DNA of 64,000 nt from Apteryx mantelli. Its lineage: Eukaryota; Chordata; Aves; Apterygiformes; Apterygidae. Where the stretch lies: NCBI RefSeq assembly GCF_036417845.1, contig NC_090013.1:625001-689000 (forward strand), given 5' to 3'. The translations under genes were made by a program, and so were the position numbers. The notes beneath the pieces were generated by a model that was not told the DNA's origin, did no database searches, and saw nothing but the letters and a program-made list of their open reading frames with translations. Below are positions 43,801 through 53,222 of the stretch, one piece after another; within the stretch, counting starts at the first letter, position 1; the number at the start of each line of letters is the position of its first letter.

Positions 43801-45358
43801 GGGCCTGGGTGCGCCGCCCCCGCCTCCTCCTCCTGGTACGGACACGGGGGGGGACGTGGGGGGGGGGGACATGGGGGGCCTGGGCGCGCCGCCCCCCGCC
43901 TCCTCCTCCTGGTACGGACACGGGGGGGGGATGTGGGGGGGGGGGACCGGGGGGGGGGGACAATGGGGGGACCCGGGTGCACCTTCTGGTATGGAAACCG
44001 GGGGGACGCGGGGGGACACGGGGGGGGACGTGGAGGAGGACCTTGGCACGCCACCCCCGTTTCCTTCTCCTGGTACGGATGCGGGGGGGATGTGGGGGGG
44101 ACCTGGGCGTGCCTTCTTCTGGTACGGGAAACGAGGGATCTGGGGGGGACTCTGGGGGGGGACCTGGGGGGGCATGCCTTTTTCTGGTGCAGAAATGAGA
44201 GAGGATATGGGGGGGTCTGGGCGCGCCACCCCCGTTTCCTTTTCTGGTAGGGACTTGGGGGGGACACAGGGAGGTGAATGCAAAAGAGAGAACTTTATTT
44301 TGGAGTTGGTGGTGGTGATAGCGTTGGTGGGGGTAACAGCGCGGGTGGTGATGATGGAAATAGCTGGTGTTGGCGATGGTGCTAGTGGCGATGGTGCTGG
44401 TAGTGACGGTGTTGGTGGTGGTGACAGTGGAGCTCCTGGTGGAGCTGGTGGTGGTGGTGGCGGCGCTAGTGGTGGCAGAAGCGACGGTGACCGTGGCGGC
44501 TCCCTGGCCCGTGGCACTGTGCAACGCAGCGCCGTGTCGTGCCGCGCCGCATGGTGCCGCGTGGCGTGGGGGTGCCGTGGCACGGTGCCGTGGTGCGTGG
44601 TGTGGCGTGGCGCGGTGCGGCGTGGCGTGGTGCGTGGCGGTGGTGTGCGGCACGGCGCCACGACCCCCCGTGCGGGCTCTCGGCAGTTCTTCGTGGCGGT
44701 GACGGTGCTGTTCGTGGCCGAGGTGGCCGCCGCCGTCTTCGTCTACGACTACACCCCCTTCGTGAGTGCCGGTGGGGTTTGGGGGGGGCCCGGGGGTGAC
44801 GGTGGGTTTGGGGGGGGCCCAGGGGTGATGGTGGGTTTGGGGGAGCCCTGGGGGTGACAGCGGGGGACCCCGGGGTGCCGGGGGACTTTGGATCCCAGCA
44901 GGTTTGGGGGGCAGCAGGGTCTGGTCCCATGGGGGGGTGACGGGGTGGTCTGGGGTCCCGCAGGGGGTTTCATTCCCGTGGGGGGTCCCAGCGGGTTTGG
45001 GGGTCCCACGGGGGGCGGGCAGGGGGTCTCGGGGGGGTGTCGATTCCCGTGGGGGGGGTCCCGCGGGCGGCGGGTCGTGACGCGGGTGTCTGGGGTCCCG
45101 CAGGGAGTTTCATTCCCATGGGGGGGGGGTCCCCAGCGGGTTTGGGGTCCCCACGGGGGGCGGCAGGGGTCTCGGGGGTGTCGATTCCTTTTGGGGGGGT
45201 CCCGTGGGCGGCGGGGTCATGACGCGGGGGCCGGGGGGGGGGGGGCGCAGGCCCGCAGCCTGGTGCTGGACAAGGCGCTGGGCGCGCTGAAACGCCGCTA
45301 CGGGGCCGCGCGGGACGGCGGCCTCGTCACCGAGGGCTGGGACGCCTTCATGACCAAG
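40815..45358 (+). CDS. TSPAN16: TSPAN16-like tetraspanin, 3'-partial
   Basis: Four-pass membrane protein that organises membrane microdomains. Exons, all phase 0: 40815-40886 (MAWRRRWRLAPLQG, TM1), 43559-43759 (rest of TM1, first loop, TM2), 44687-44761 (FFVAVTVLFVAEVAAAVFVY, TM3) and 45251-45358 (start of the large loop, LDKALGALKRRYG to WDAFMTK). The CCG and TM4 exons should follow but fall in the gap at 45701. TM2 reads VLFVHAGDACLAAGCALG, matching the HVGNLCLVMGC of human TSPAN16 by memory, and the loop matches its LRKNYRG...M-K pattern. Exon 2 keeps the right frame only if one base is added near 43630 and one removed near 43720, both in G runs. Total exon length is already a multiple of three, so these are probably paired sequence errors. 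The family call is firm, the paralogue less so. Confidence 0.7.
41060..41370. repeat. Three near-identical 98-bp repeats in tetraspanin intron 1
   Basis: The word GGAGAAGACTATGGGGCAAC recurs at about 41076, 41174 and 41271 with almost identical flanks (ACTTATGAACCGTTACAGAG, AAAGAGCTCTGGGGCAGC). Such low divergence implies recent amplification or assembly duplication. Confidence 0.85.
41380..42720. repeat. TATGGGGTCTGGGGG array with a 310-bp duplication
   Basis: The rest of the left half of intron 1 is a G-rich degenerate array (GGGGTCTGTGAAGGGCTGCGGGG). Within it the segment at about 41766-42078 is repeated nearly unchanged at about 42086-42395, sharing blocks such as GGGAGAGCTGCAGGGTGTC. 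The C-poor strand has dense G-quadruplex potential. Confidence 0.8.
42722..43558 (+). repeat. About 113-bp repeats carrying copies of the exon 2 acceptor
   Basis: Seven tandem units directly before tetraspanin exon 2. Each contains GGCCAGGGGCTGACGC(C)GCGGC(C)CGCAG followed by CTGTGGGGCTGGGGGC, that is, the real acceptor and first 16 or so bases of exon 2. Copies of the CAG|CTG junction are at 42741, 42873, 42985, 43098, 43209, 43322 and 43434. The true one is at 43559. Confidence 0.9.
43727..44250 (+). repeat. Repeats carrying copies of the exon 2 donor
   Basis: Directly after tetraspanin exon 2 the exon's last 30 or so bases and its donor (CCGCCTCCTCCTCCTG|GTACGG, true donor after 43759) recur at 43835 and 43911, then in decayed form at about 44072, 44121 and 44246. 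They are separated by G-rich filler with GGACACGGGGGG. Confidence 0.9.
44290..45245 (+). repeat. GGTGGTGAT and GGGGTGACGGGG arrays in tetraspanin introns 2 and 3
   Basis: Intron 2 right half: GTTGGTGGTG/GATGGTGCTAGTG simple array to about 44500, then a CGTGGCGTGGTGCCG array to 44640. Intron 3 (44762-45250): units of about 150 bp with GGTTTCATTCCCGTGGGGGG and TCCCAGCGGGTTTGGGG, at least two near-identical copies at about 44957 and 45105. No coding sequence besides the exons. Confidence 0.7.
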
Positions 45359-45700
45359 GTGGGCGCGGGGGGCACCGGGGACACGGGGGGCGTTGGGGAC
45401 ACGGGGGTGCCGGGAGTGTGGGGCAGTGGGGACATTGGGCCATGGGGCAGTGGGGATGTTTGGGCATGGGGATGCAGGGACATTGGGGACATTGGGGACA
45501 TTGGGGACATTGGGGACATTGGGGACATTGGGGACATTAGGGCGTTGGGGGACATTTGGGTGTAGGGCTTAGGGGGCGTTGGGGACATGGGGGTGCAGGG
45601 ACTGTGGGTATTGGGGACATTGGCCCGTGGGGCAGTGGGGACATTTGGGCATTGGGTGCAGGGACAGTGGGGCGTTGGGGCCAGGGGATATTGGGGACAA
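45359..45700 (+). repeat. GGGGACATT 9-bp array before the gap
   Basis: After the last visible tetraspanin exon is a perfect or near-perfect tandem of GGGGACATT at about 45478-45540 within a looser GGGGACATTGGGGCATGGGG array that runs into the Ns. Assembly evidently failed in this array. Confidence 0.85.
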
Positions 45701-45900
45701 NNNNNNNNNNNNNNNNNNNNNNNNNNNNNNNNNNNNNNNNNNNNNNNNNNNNNNNNNNNNNNNNNNNNNNNNNNNNNNNNNNNNNNNNNNNNNNNNNNNN
45801 NNNNNNNNNNNNNNNNNNNNNNNNNNNNNNNNNNNNNNNNNNNNNNNNNNNNNNNNNNNNNNNNNNNNNNNNNNNNNNNNNNNNNNNNNNNNNNNNNNNN
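45701..45900. other. Assembly gap, 200 N
   Basis: Exactly 200 unknown bases, a round figure typical of a gap of unknown size. The missing 3' exons of the tetraspanin (plus) and of IL27RA (minus) both point into it, so the real missing length is probably several kilobases. Confidence 0.95.
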
Positions 45901-46020
45901 TATCCCTGTTCCCATCCCCATCCCCATCCCTGTTCCCATCCCCATCCCATTCCCATCCCCATTCCCTTCCCATTCCCGTCCCCCTTCCCATTCCCGTCCC
46001 CGTCCCGGTTCCCGTCTCAC
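45901..46020. repeat. CCATCC simple repeat right of the gap
   Basis: (TTCCCATCCCCATCCC)n-like pyrimidine repeat from the gap edge to the donor of the putative IL27RA exon 8. It contributes to the assembly break. Confidence 0.85.
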
Positions 46021-49000
46021 CCAGCAGCCGGAGGCTCCGTCCAGGCTCCCTCCTCCGCTGGCCGCTGCCCCCCGGCTCGGGGGGGTCCCCTGGGCGCTGC
46101 CCCCCCGCGCCGGGGCCTCCTCTGCGCCGAGACCACCTCAGGCACCCGGGACCCCCCCGGGACCCCCCCGGAGCCCCCAAATCCCCCCCCCGGAGCCCCA
46201 CATCCGGCCCCCCCCCTCCAACCCCTCCCACGTTCAGGGGTCCCGGGGGCCTGGGGGGGGCAGGGGGGTCCCATAGGTCTGGGGGGGGCCGGGGGGTCCT
46301 GGGGTGCCCATGGGGGGGGGAAGAGTCCCATGGGGGGATCCAATGGGGGGGTCCCATAGGGGGTCCCACGGGGGGGTCCCACGGGGGGGTCCCACGGGGG
46401 GGGGTCCCAGTGGTGTCCCATGGGGGGATCCAATGGGGGGAGCCCATATAGGGTCCAATGGGGGGGGCCCATAGGGGGAATCCCAAGGGAGGGGGTCCGA
46501 CAGGGGGGTCCTGGGGGGGGGTCTCATGGGGGGAATCCCATGGGGGGTCCTATAGGGGTGTCCCACGGGGGGGGGTGTCCCATGGGGGGGTCTCATTGGG
46601 ATGTCCGGGGGGGGGGGTCCCACAGGGATGTCCCAAGGGGGGGTCCCGGGGGGGGGGTCCCGGGGGTCTCTCATAGGGGGTCCCAAGGGAGGGGATCCCA
46701 CAGGGATGTCCCAAGGGGGGGTCCCGGGGGGGGGGGTCCCGGGGGTCTCTCATAGGGGGGTCCCAAGGGAGGGGATCCCATAGGAATGTCCCAAGGGGGG
46801 GGGGTCCCGGGGGGGGTCCCGGGGGTCTCTCATAGGGGGTCCCAAGGGAGGGGATCCCACAGGGATGTCCCAAGGGGGGGGGGGGTCCCGGGGGGGTCCC
46901 ACCTGGCCGGGGGGGCAGGCGGAGGCGGGCGGGCGCGGAGGCCCCCGCGCGGCTGCGAGCTCGCAGGGCGGCCCGGGCGGTGCCGGGGGGCAGGCGCAGG
47001 CGGCAGCAGGGGGGGCGCAGGCGGCGGCGGGGGCCCCCGCCCCCCCCCGGCTCCGCCGTCACCGTGTAGCCCCGCACGCGGCCCCCCGCCCCCGACGGCT
47101 CCTGCGGGGCCCAGGCGTCCGGGTCAGTCACCCCCACCCCCCCCCCCAGGGGCCCAGGCGTCCGGGTCACCCACCCTGCAGGGGCCCCGGCGTCCAGGTC
47201 ACCCCCCACCCAGGGGCCCAGGCGTCCGGGTGTCCCCCAGCCCCCAAGGGGCCCAGGCGTCCGGCGCCCCCCAGCCCCAAGGGGCCCAGGCGTCCGGGCG
47301 TCCCCCAGCCCCAAGGGGCCCAGGCATCCGGGTCACCCACCCCCCAAGGGACCCTGGCGTCCAGGCACCCCCCCCAAGGGGCCCAGGCATCCGGGTCACC
47401 CACCCCCCAAGGGACCCTGGCGTCCAGGCACCCCCCCAAGGGGCCCAGGCGTCCGGGCGCCCCCCAGCCCCAAGGGGCCCAGGCGTCCGGGTGTCCCCCA
47501 GCCCCAAGGGGCCCAGGCGTCCGGGCACCCCCCAGCCCCAGGGGGCCCAGGCGTCCGGGTGTCCCCCAGCCCCAAGGGGCCCAGGCGTCCGGGCACCCCC
47601 CAGCCCCAGGGGGCCCAGGCGTCCGGGCGTCCCCCAGCCCCAAGGGGCCCAGGCGTCCGGGTGCCCCCCAGCCCCCAAGGGGCCCAGGCGTCCGGGCACC
47701 CCCCAGCCCCAGGGGGCCCAGGCGTCCGGGTGTCCCCCAGCCCCAAGGGGCCCAGGCGTCCGGGCGTCCCCCAGCCCCAGGGGGCCCAGGCGTCCGGGTG
47801 CCCCCCAGCCCCAAGGGGCCCAGGCGTCTGGGCACCCCCCAGCCCCAAGGGGCCCAGGCGTCCGGGCGCCCCCCAGCCCCCAAGGGGCCCAGGCGTCCGG
47901 GCGCCCCCCAGCCCCAGAGGGGCCCAGGCGTCCGGGCACCCCCCAGCCCCCAAGGGGCCCAGGCATCCGGGCACCCCCCAGCCCCAGGGGGCCCAGGCGT
48001 CCGGGCGCCCCCCAGCCCCCAAGGGGCCCAGGCGTCCGGCCGGCCTCACCTTCCAGAGCAGCAGCACCCGGGTCCCCCCCCGCCGCGACCCCTCCACCAG
48101 GTGCCAGGCGAGCGGCGGCGCCAGGAGCGCTGGGACACGGCGTGAGCGGGCCCAGGCGTCCGGGGGGGGGGGGGGGCCCGTCCCCGCGGGGACCCAGGTG
48201 TCCGGGCGCCCCCCCCCCCCCTCCCCACCCCAGGGGCCCCGGCGTCCAGGTCAACCCCCCCCCCCCCGGGGCCCAGGCGTCCGGGCACCCCCCACCCCGG
48301 GGACCCAGGTGTCCCCCCCCCCAAGGGACCCAGACATTCCCCCCCCAAGGGGCCCAGGTGTCCGGTCCTGTCCCCCCCCACCCCAGGGCCCAGGTGTCCG
48401 GGTGTCCCCCCCCAAGGGGCCCAGGTGTCCTGTGTCCCCCCCCCCCCAGGGCCCAGGCGTCCGGGTGCCTCCCCCTGGGGCCCAGGTGTCCTGTGTCCCC
48501 CCCCCCCCAAGGGGCCCCGGCGTCCGGGTGCCTCCCCCCTGGGGCCAGGTGTCCTGTGTCCCCCCCCCCAAGGGGCCCAGGCGTCCGGGTGCCTCCCCCC
48601 CAAGGGGCCCAGGTGTCCTGTGTCCCCCCCCCCAAGGGGCCCCGGCGTCCGGGTGCCTCCCCCCCAAGGGGCCCAGGTGTCCTGTGTCCCCCCCCCCCAA
48701 GGGGCCCCGGCGTCCGGGTGCCTCCCCCCAAGGGGCCCAGGTGCCCTGTGTCCCCCCCCCCAAGGGGCCCCGGCGTCCGGGCGCACCGGCCAGGGGGGTG
48801 GTGAAGGCGGCGGGGGGGCTCCAGTCGCTCCAGGGCCCGGGGGGCCGGGGGGCGGCGCAGCGGCTCTGCGCCTCGTGGGGGGCCCCCGGCGCCAGCCGCC
48901 CCCCCGGGAACTCGTAGCCGCCCGGCTCCAGCTCCGCCTCGGCCACCTCGGGGACACGGCGACGTCGCCGCGACCCGACGCCGCGGCCGCTGCCCGGCCC

Positions 49001-52000
49001 CAAACCCGGCCCCGGCCCTGTCCCTGTCCCCGTTCCCATCCTGTCCCCGTTCCCATCCCCATCCCGTCCCTTTCCCTGTCCCCATCCCAACCTCATCCCC
49101 ATCCCATCCCCATCCCATTCCCATCCCTATCCCATCCCGTCCCCATCCCCATCCCGTCCCATCCCCTCTCCATCCGCATCCCCATCCCATCCCACCCCCA
49201 TCCCATCCCCATCCCCATCCCCATCCCATCCCCATCCCCATCCTGTCCCCTCTCCATCCCCATCCCCATCCCCGTCCCCGTTCCCATCCCCATTCCTATC
49301 CCATCTCCATCCTGTCCTGTTCCCTCTCCATCCCCATCCCCGTCCCCATCCCTCCCAATCCCATCCCATCCCCATCCCATCCCCATCCCCATCCCCATCC
49401 CCATCCCCATCCCCGTCCCCATCCCCATCCCCGTCCCAATCCCATCCCCAATCCCATCCATCCCCGATCCCGTCCCCCCCGGCGCACCGTGGTCCAGCGC
49501 GGGCTCCCGCGGGGGCGGTAGCGCAGGGCGCAGCGCGGGGCCCCCCCGGCCACGGCCCAGCCGGGGGCCACGTCCAGCGAAGGGCCAGCGCCGGCGTCGC
49601 CTCCACCCGCAGCCGCGGCGCCGGCGGCTTCTCTGCGCGCACCGCTCAGCCCGCGCGGCGTTAAGGGCCCCGGCGTCCGGGCGCCCCGTTAAGGGCCCAG
49701 GCGTCCGGGCACCCCAGCCAGGGCCCCGGCGTCCGGGCGCCCCGTTAAGGGCCCAGGCGTCCTGCCCCCCCCCCAGCCCCCCAACAAGGGCCCGGGCATC
49801 CTCCCCCCCCAGCCCCCCAGCCAGGGGCCCCGGCGTCCGGGCTCCCCCCAACATGGGCCCAGGCGTCCGGCCCCAGCCCCCCTGCCCCCCCCCCAGCAAG
49901 GACCCAGGTGCCCTGCCCCCCCCCCCCAGTGAGGACCCAGGTGTCCGGGCCCCCCCCCAACGTGGGCCCAGGCGTCCGGGTCCCAGCCCCCCAGCCCCCC
50001 TTCAAGGACCCAGCGTCCTGCCCCCCCCCGCCAGCCCCCCCAGCGTGGGCCCAGGCGTCCGGGCCCGGCGGTACCTATGAGGTCGAGGGAGACGGTGAGG
50101 GGCCGGGTGAGGCGTCGCCCGCCGGGCGCCTGCACCCACACGGCGTAGACGTCGCCGGCCGTCAGCTCGGCCCGCGGCACCAGCACCCACGGCTGCCCCG
50201 GCGGCGCCCGCGCCCTCCCCGGGCCCTGCTGCCCCCTGCGCACCGCTGTCACCACGGGGCCACCTGCCCCCGGCACCCCAGCCGCGAGGGGCCCAGGCGT
50301 CCGGCCACCCCCCCCCCCCGGGACCCCAGCCGCGAGGGGCCCAGGCGTCCGGCCACCCCCCCCCCCCGGGACCCCAGCCAGGAGGGGCCCAGGCGTCCGG
50401 CCACCCCCCCCCCAGGGACCCCAGCCGCGAGGGGCCCAGGCGTCCGGCCACCCCCCCCCCCCCGGGACCCCAGCCAGGAGGGGCCCAGGCGTCCGGCCAC
50501 CCCCCCCCCCGGGACCCCAGCCGCGAGGGGCCCAGGCGTCCGGCCACCCCCCCCCCAGGACCCCAGCCACGAGGGGCCCAGGTGTCCGGCTGCCCCCAGG
50601 GACCCCAGCCGGGAGGGGCCCAGGCGTCCGGCCAGGAGGGACCCAGGTGCCCCCCACACACTTCCAAGGGGCCCAGGCATCCGGCCGCCCCCCCCCCGAG
50701 GGACCCTGGTGTCCGGCCACCCCATGAGGGACCCAGGCATCCCACCGCAAGGGGCCCAGGTGTCCGGCCAGGAGGGGCCCAGGTGTCCGGCCACCCCCTC
50801 CCCGAGGCACCCAGGTGCCCCCCCCCTCCCCCACCGAGGGCCCCGGCGTCCGGCAGCCGCCGCACTCACAGCTTGAGGCTCCGGTAGTGCAGGACGAGGG
50901 GGCCGGGCGGCGGCGCGGGGCCCCCCCAGCTGCAGTTCATCCCCCGGTGGGGCCCAGGCGGAGGCAGCGCAGCTCGGTCCGGTCCTGCGGGGCCTCTGCG
51001 GTGCCGGCTGAGCCGCCGGGCTGGGGCCCCAGGCGTCCGGGCCGGGGCCCAGGTGTCCGGGCCATCCTCCATCCCGGAGGCTGCAAAGGACCCAGGCGTC
51101 CGGGCCGGGGCCCAGGCGTCCGGGCCACCCCCCACCCCGGGGGCTGCAAGGGACCCAGGCGTCCTGTCCCCCACCCTCCACCCTGAAGGGGACCCAGGTG
51201 TCCAGGACTCCCACCCCCTTGGGGACCCAGGTGTCTGGGACTCCCACCCCCTTGGGGACCCAGGCGTCCTGCCCCCCCAGGGGACCCAGGCGTCCGGGAC
51301 TCCCATCCCCATGGGGACCCAGGCGTCCTGCCCCCCCCAGGGGACCCAGGCGTCCGGGACTCCCACCCCCACGGGGACCCAGGCGTCCTGCCCCCCCGGG
51401 GGACCCAGGCGTCCGGGACTCCCACCCCCACGGGGACCCAGGCGTCCTGCCCCCCTGGGGGACCCAGGCGTCCGGGACTCCCACCCCCACGGGGACCCAG
51501 GTGTCCTGCCCCCCCGGGGGACCCAGGCATCCGGGACTCCCACCCCCTTGGGGACCCAGGCGTCCTGCCCCCCCGGGGGACTCAGGCGTCCGGGACTCCC
51601 ACCCCCTTGGGGACCCAGGTGTCCTGCCCCCCCGGGGGACCCAGGCGTCCGGGACTCCCACCCCCTTGGGGACCCAGGCGTCCTGCCCCCCCGGGGGACC
51701 CAGGCGTCCGGGACTCCCACCCCCTTGGGACCCAGGCGTCCTGCCCCCCGGGGGACCCAGGCGTCCGGGACTCCCACCCCCTTGGGGACCCAGGCGTCCT
51801 GACCCCCCGGGGGACCCAGGCATCCGGGACTCCCACCCCCATGGGGATCCAGGTGTCTGGGACTCCCACCCCCATGGGGACCCAAGCGTCCGGGACTCCC
51901 ACCCCCACGGGGACCCAGGCGTCCTGCCCCCCCAGGGGACCCAGGCGTCCGGGCGGGGGTGCCGCGGGTCCCACCTCCCCATGCGGCGCCGGCGGCCGCG

Positions 52001-52059
52001 AGCAGCAGCAGCAGCAGCAGCAGGAGCCGGAGGGCGGCGGCCCCCCGGGGCCCCCCCAT
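46021..52059 (-). CDS. IL27RA: IL27RA-like class I cytokine receptor, 3'-partial
   Basis: Type I cytokine receptor, ligand-specific chain for IL-27 in mammals, pairing with gp130. Exons: 52059-51975 (signal peptide with a nine-Leu core), 50995-50870 ([26 protein letters not shown]), 50235-50075 ([20 protein letters not shown]), 49632-49488 ([18 protein letters not shown]), 48946-48787 (WSDWS box), 48129-48050 (GTRVLLLWK), 47101-46903 (Fn[13 protein letters not shown]), possible 46121-46021. They follow human IL27RA in order: LNCSW, RSWVAIPREQL, KPNAPRL, WGEWS, LLLWK. Splice phases agree throughout, except that exons 2 and 4 each need one extra G in a G run, both to join the homologous frames and to keep phase. 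The transmembrane and Box1 exons lie in the gap. EPOR and IL12RB1 were considered and fit worse. Confidence 0.8.
46140..46900. repeat. GGGGGGTCCCATAGG array, IL27RA intron 7
   Basis: Degenerate units of 12-25 bp (GGTCCCATGGGGGGATCC, then GGTCCCAAGGGAGGGGATCC with a longer period of about 100 bp, for example GGATCCCACAGGGATGTCCC). The array abuts the donor of exon 47101-46903. Confidence 0.85.
47102..48049. repeat. 35-bp CCCAGGCGTCCGGG array filling IL27RA intron 6
   Basis: Roughly 25 or more copies of AAGGGGCCCAGGCGTCCGGGYGCCCCCCAGCCCC-like units run from a few bases after the donor of exon 48129-48050 to the acceptor of exon 47101-46903. The acceptor itself (minus strand GACGCCTGGGCCCCGCAG) is part of a repeat unit. 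Confidence 0.95.
48130..48786. repeat. CCCAGGTGTCC array filling IL27RA intron 5
   Basis: About 60-bp composite units, CCCCAAGGGGCCCAGGTGTCCTGTGTCC followed by GGCCCCGGCGTCCGGGTGCCTCC. This is the same core family as intron 6 in a different higher-order arrangement. Confidence 0.9.
49000..49485. repeat. CCCATCC hexamer-type repeat in IL27RA intron 4
   Basis: (CCCATC)n and (CCCGTC)n pyrimidine repeat; on the minus (sense) strand it is GGGATGGGGATG. It runs from near the acceptor side of exon 48946-48787 to the donor of exon 49632-49488. Confidence 0.9.
49660..50074. repeat. GGGCCCAGGCGTCC array filling IL27RA intron 3
   Basis: Units of about 35-60 bp with AAGGGCCCAGGCGTCCGGGC, CAACAAGGGCC and GTGAGGACCCAGGTGTCC, covering the whole intron between exons 50235-50075 and 49632-49488. 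Confidence 0.9.
50265..50868. repeat. 47-bp GAGGGGCCCAGGCGTCCGGCC array filling IL27RA intron 2
   Basis: Very regular units of CGAGGGGCCCAGGCGTCCGG plus a CCACC/poly-C/GGGACCCCAGCC spacer at about 50280-50600, then looser copies to the donor of exon 50995-50870. Confidence 0.9.
50996..51974. repeat. 60-bp GACCCAGGCGTCC array filling IL27RA intron 1
   Basis: Composite unit GGGGACCCAGGCGTCCTGCC-CCCC then GGGGGACCCAGGCGTCCGGGACTCCCACCCCCTT, about 12 near-identical dimers at 51230-51950. The array begins within about 15 bases of the signal-peptide exon's donor. Confidence 0.95.
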
Positions 52060-53092
52060 GGCCCCCGCGCCAGTGTCAACCGCCACCTTCCTGCGGGGCC
52101 GCCCCGCTTCCGCCGCGCCGCCTGCCGAGGGGGCCCAGGCGTACCGGGGGGCCCAGGCGTCCCGCTCCTGCGAGGGGGCCCAGGCGTCCTGGCACCTCGA
52201 GGGGACCCAGGCGTCCTGGAACCCCAGGGGGATCCGGGTGTCCAGGGGGTCCCACGAGGGGGCCCAGGCGTCCGGGGGGCCCAGGCGTCCTGGCAGCCGG
52301 CCCCCAGGAGCCCCCAGCCCCGTCCCACGCGGGGACAAACCCGCGCGGGCCCCGAACCGGCCCCGAGCCCGGCTCAGCCCGGCGCCAGCCCCGGTTCCGG
52401 GGTCCTGAACCGGCCCCCGGCCCCAGCTCAGCCCCCAACCTGCCCCCAAACCTGGCCCCAAACCTGGTCCCAGCCGCAAACCTGCCCCCAAACCTGGTTT
52501 CAGCCCCCAAACCAGCCCCAAAACTGGTCCCAGCCACAAACCCGGCCCCAAACCTGGTCCCAGCCGCAAACCTGCCCCCAAACCTGGTTTCAGCCCCCAA
52601 ACCAGCCCCAAAACTGGTCCCAGCCACAAACCCAGCCCCAAATGCAGCCCCAAGCCCCGGTGCAGCCCCAAACCTGCCCCCAAAGCTGGTTTTAGCCCCA
52701 AACGCAGCCCAAAGCTGGTTTTAGCCCCAAACGCAGCCCAAACCTGCCCCCAAACCTGGTTTCAGCCCCCAAACCCGCTCCCAAAATCGGTCTCAGCCCC
52801 AACCCCCGTCGCCGTCCCCGCGGGGGCCCAGGCGTCCGGGCGCGGGGCTGCGGCGGCGCCGCCGCCGGGTCCCTCCCTACCTGCCGCCCGGCTGCCGGGG
52901 AGGAAGTGACTCAGGGCCCGACACCCCCGGCCCCGCTCGGGGACCCAGGCATCCGGGCCCCCCCTTCCCTTCGCCCCTTCGCCCCTTCCCCCCCCCCCGC
53001 CGCTGGGAGGGGACCCAGGCGTCCGGTCCCCCCCCCCCCCCGCTCGAACCGTTAGGTGCCGGGCGATAGCGGAGACGGAGCGTTGGCGGAGC
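52060..53092 (-). other. IL27RA 5' flank; AAACCTGGTCCCAGCC repeat
   Basis: 52060-52430: probable promoter side of IL27RA, GC-rich, with several single CCCAGGCGTCC cores. 52430-52760: tandem of about 42-84 bp units (AACCTGGTCCCAGCCGCAAA, AACCTGGTTTCAGCCCCCAA). 52800-53040: unique GC-rich sequence with three more cores. No gene is recognised. Confidence 0.6.
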
Positions 53093-53178
53093 TTTATTTT
53101 GGGGGGGGGGGGGCTGCGTGTCCCCACGTGTCCCCGCATGTCCCCACGTGTCCCCGCATGTCCCCGCGTGTCCCCGCG

Positions 53179-53222
53179 CTAGCAGAGCCGCCCGATCTCG
53201 CGCTGGCTGCAGCCCCCACGGC
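53179..53222 (-). CDS. RLN3: Relaxin-3-like A-chain tail, fragment
   Basis: On the minus strand a possible last exon (acceptor CCATCAG, then RGGCSQREIGRLC and TAG at 53181-53179) resembles the relaxin-family A-chain end (human RLN3 GCSKSEISSLC). A poly(A) signal AATAAA follows at 53098-53093. In human, RLN3 lies between RFX1 and IL27RA and is transcribed in the same direction as IL27RA, exactly the position and strand here. Against it: the family's CC-x3-C pattern is not intact. A TGTTGC (Cys-Cys) exists at 53234-53229, but in another frame and six residues away. No B chain or signal peptide is found upstream, where only repeats lie. It may be a remnant, a gene damaged in assembly, or chance. 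Confidence 0.35.

Noticed and set aside
47102-48049. CRISPR-like array of regular repeats
   Set aside because: Units are contiguous minisatellite copies with no unique spacers, in a vertebrate gene.
47199-49241. Minus-strand repeat proteins ([19 protein letters not shown] patterns)
   Set aside because: Direct translations of intronic CCCAGGCGTCC arrays; the real IL27RA exons interrupt them with proper splice sites.
46021-52059. EPOR or IL12RB1 as identity of the cytokine receptor
   Set aside because: EPOR lies near this region in human, but the exon order of LNCSW-, RSWVAIP-, KPNAPRL-, WGEWS- and LLLWK-like blocks and the next gene RFX1 fit IL27RA better.
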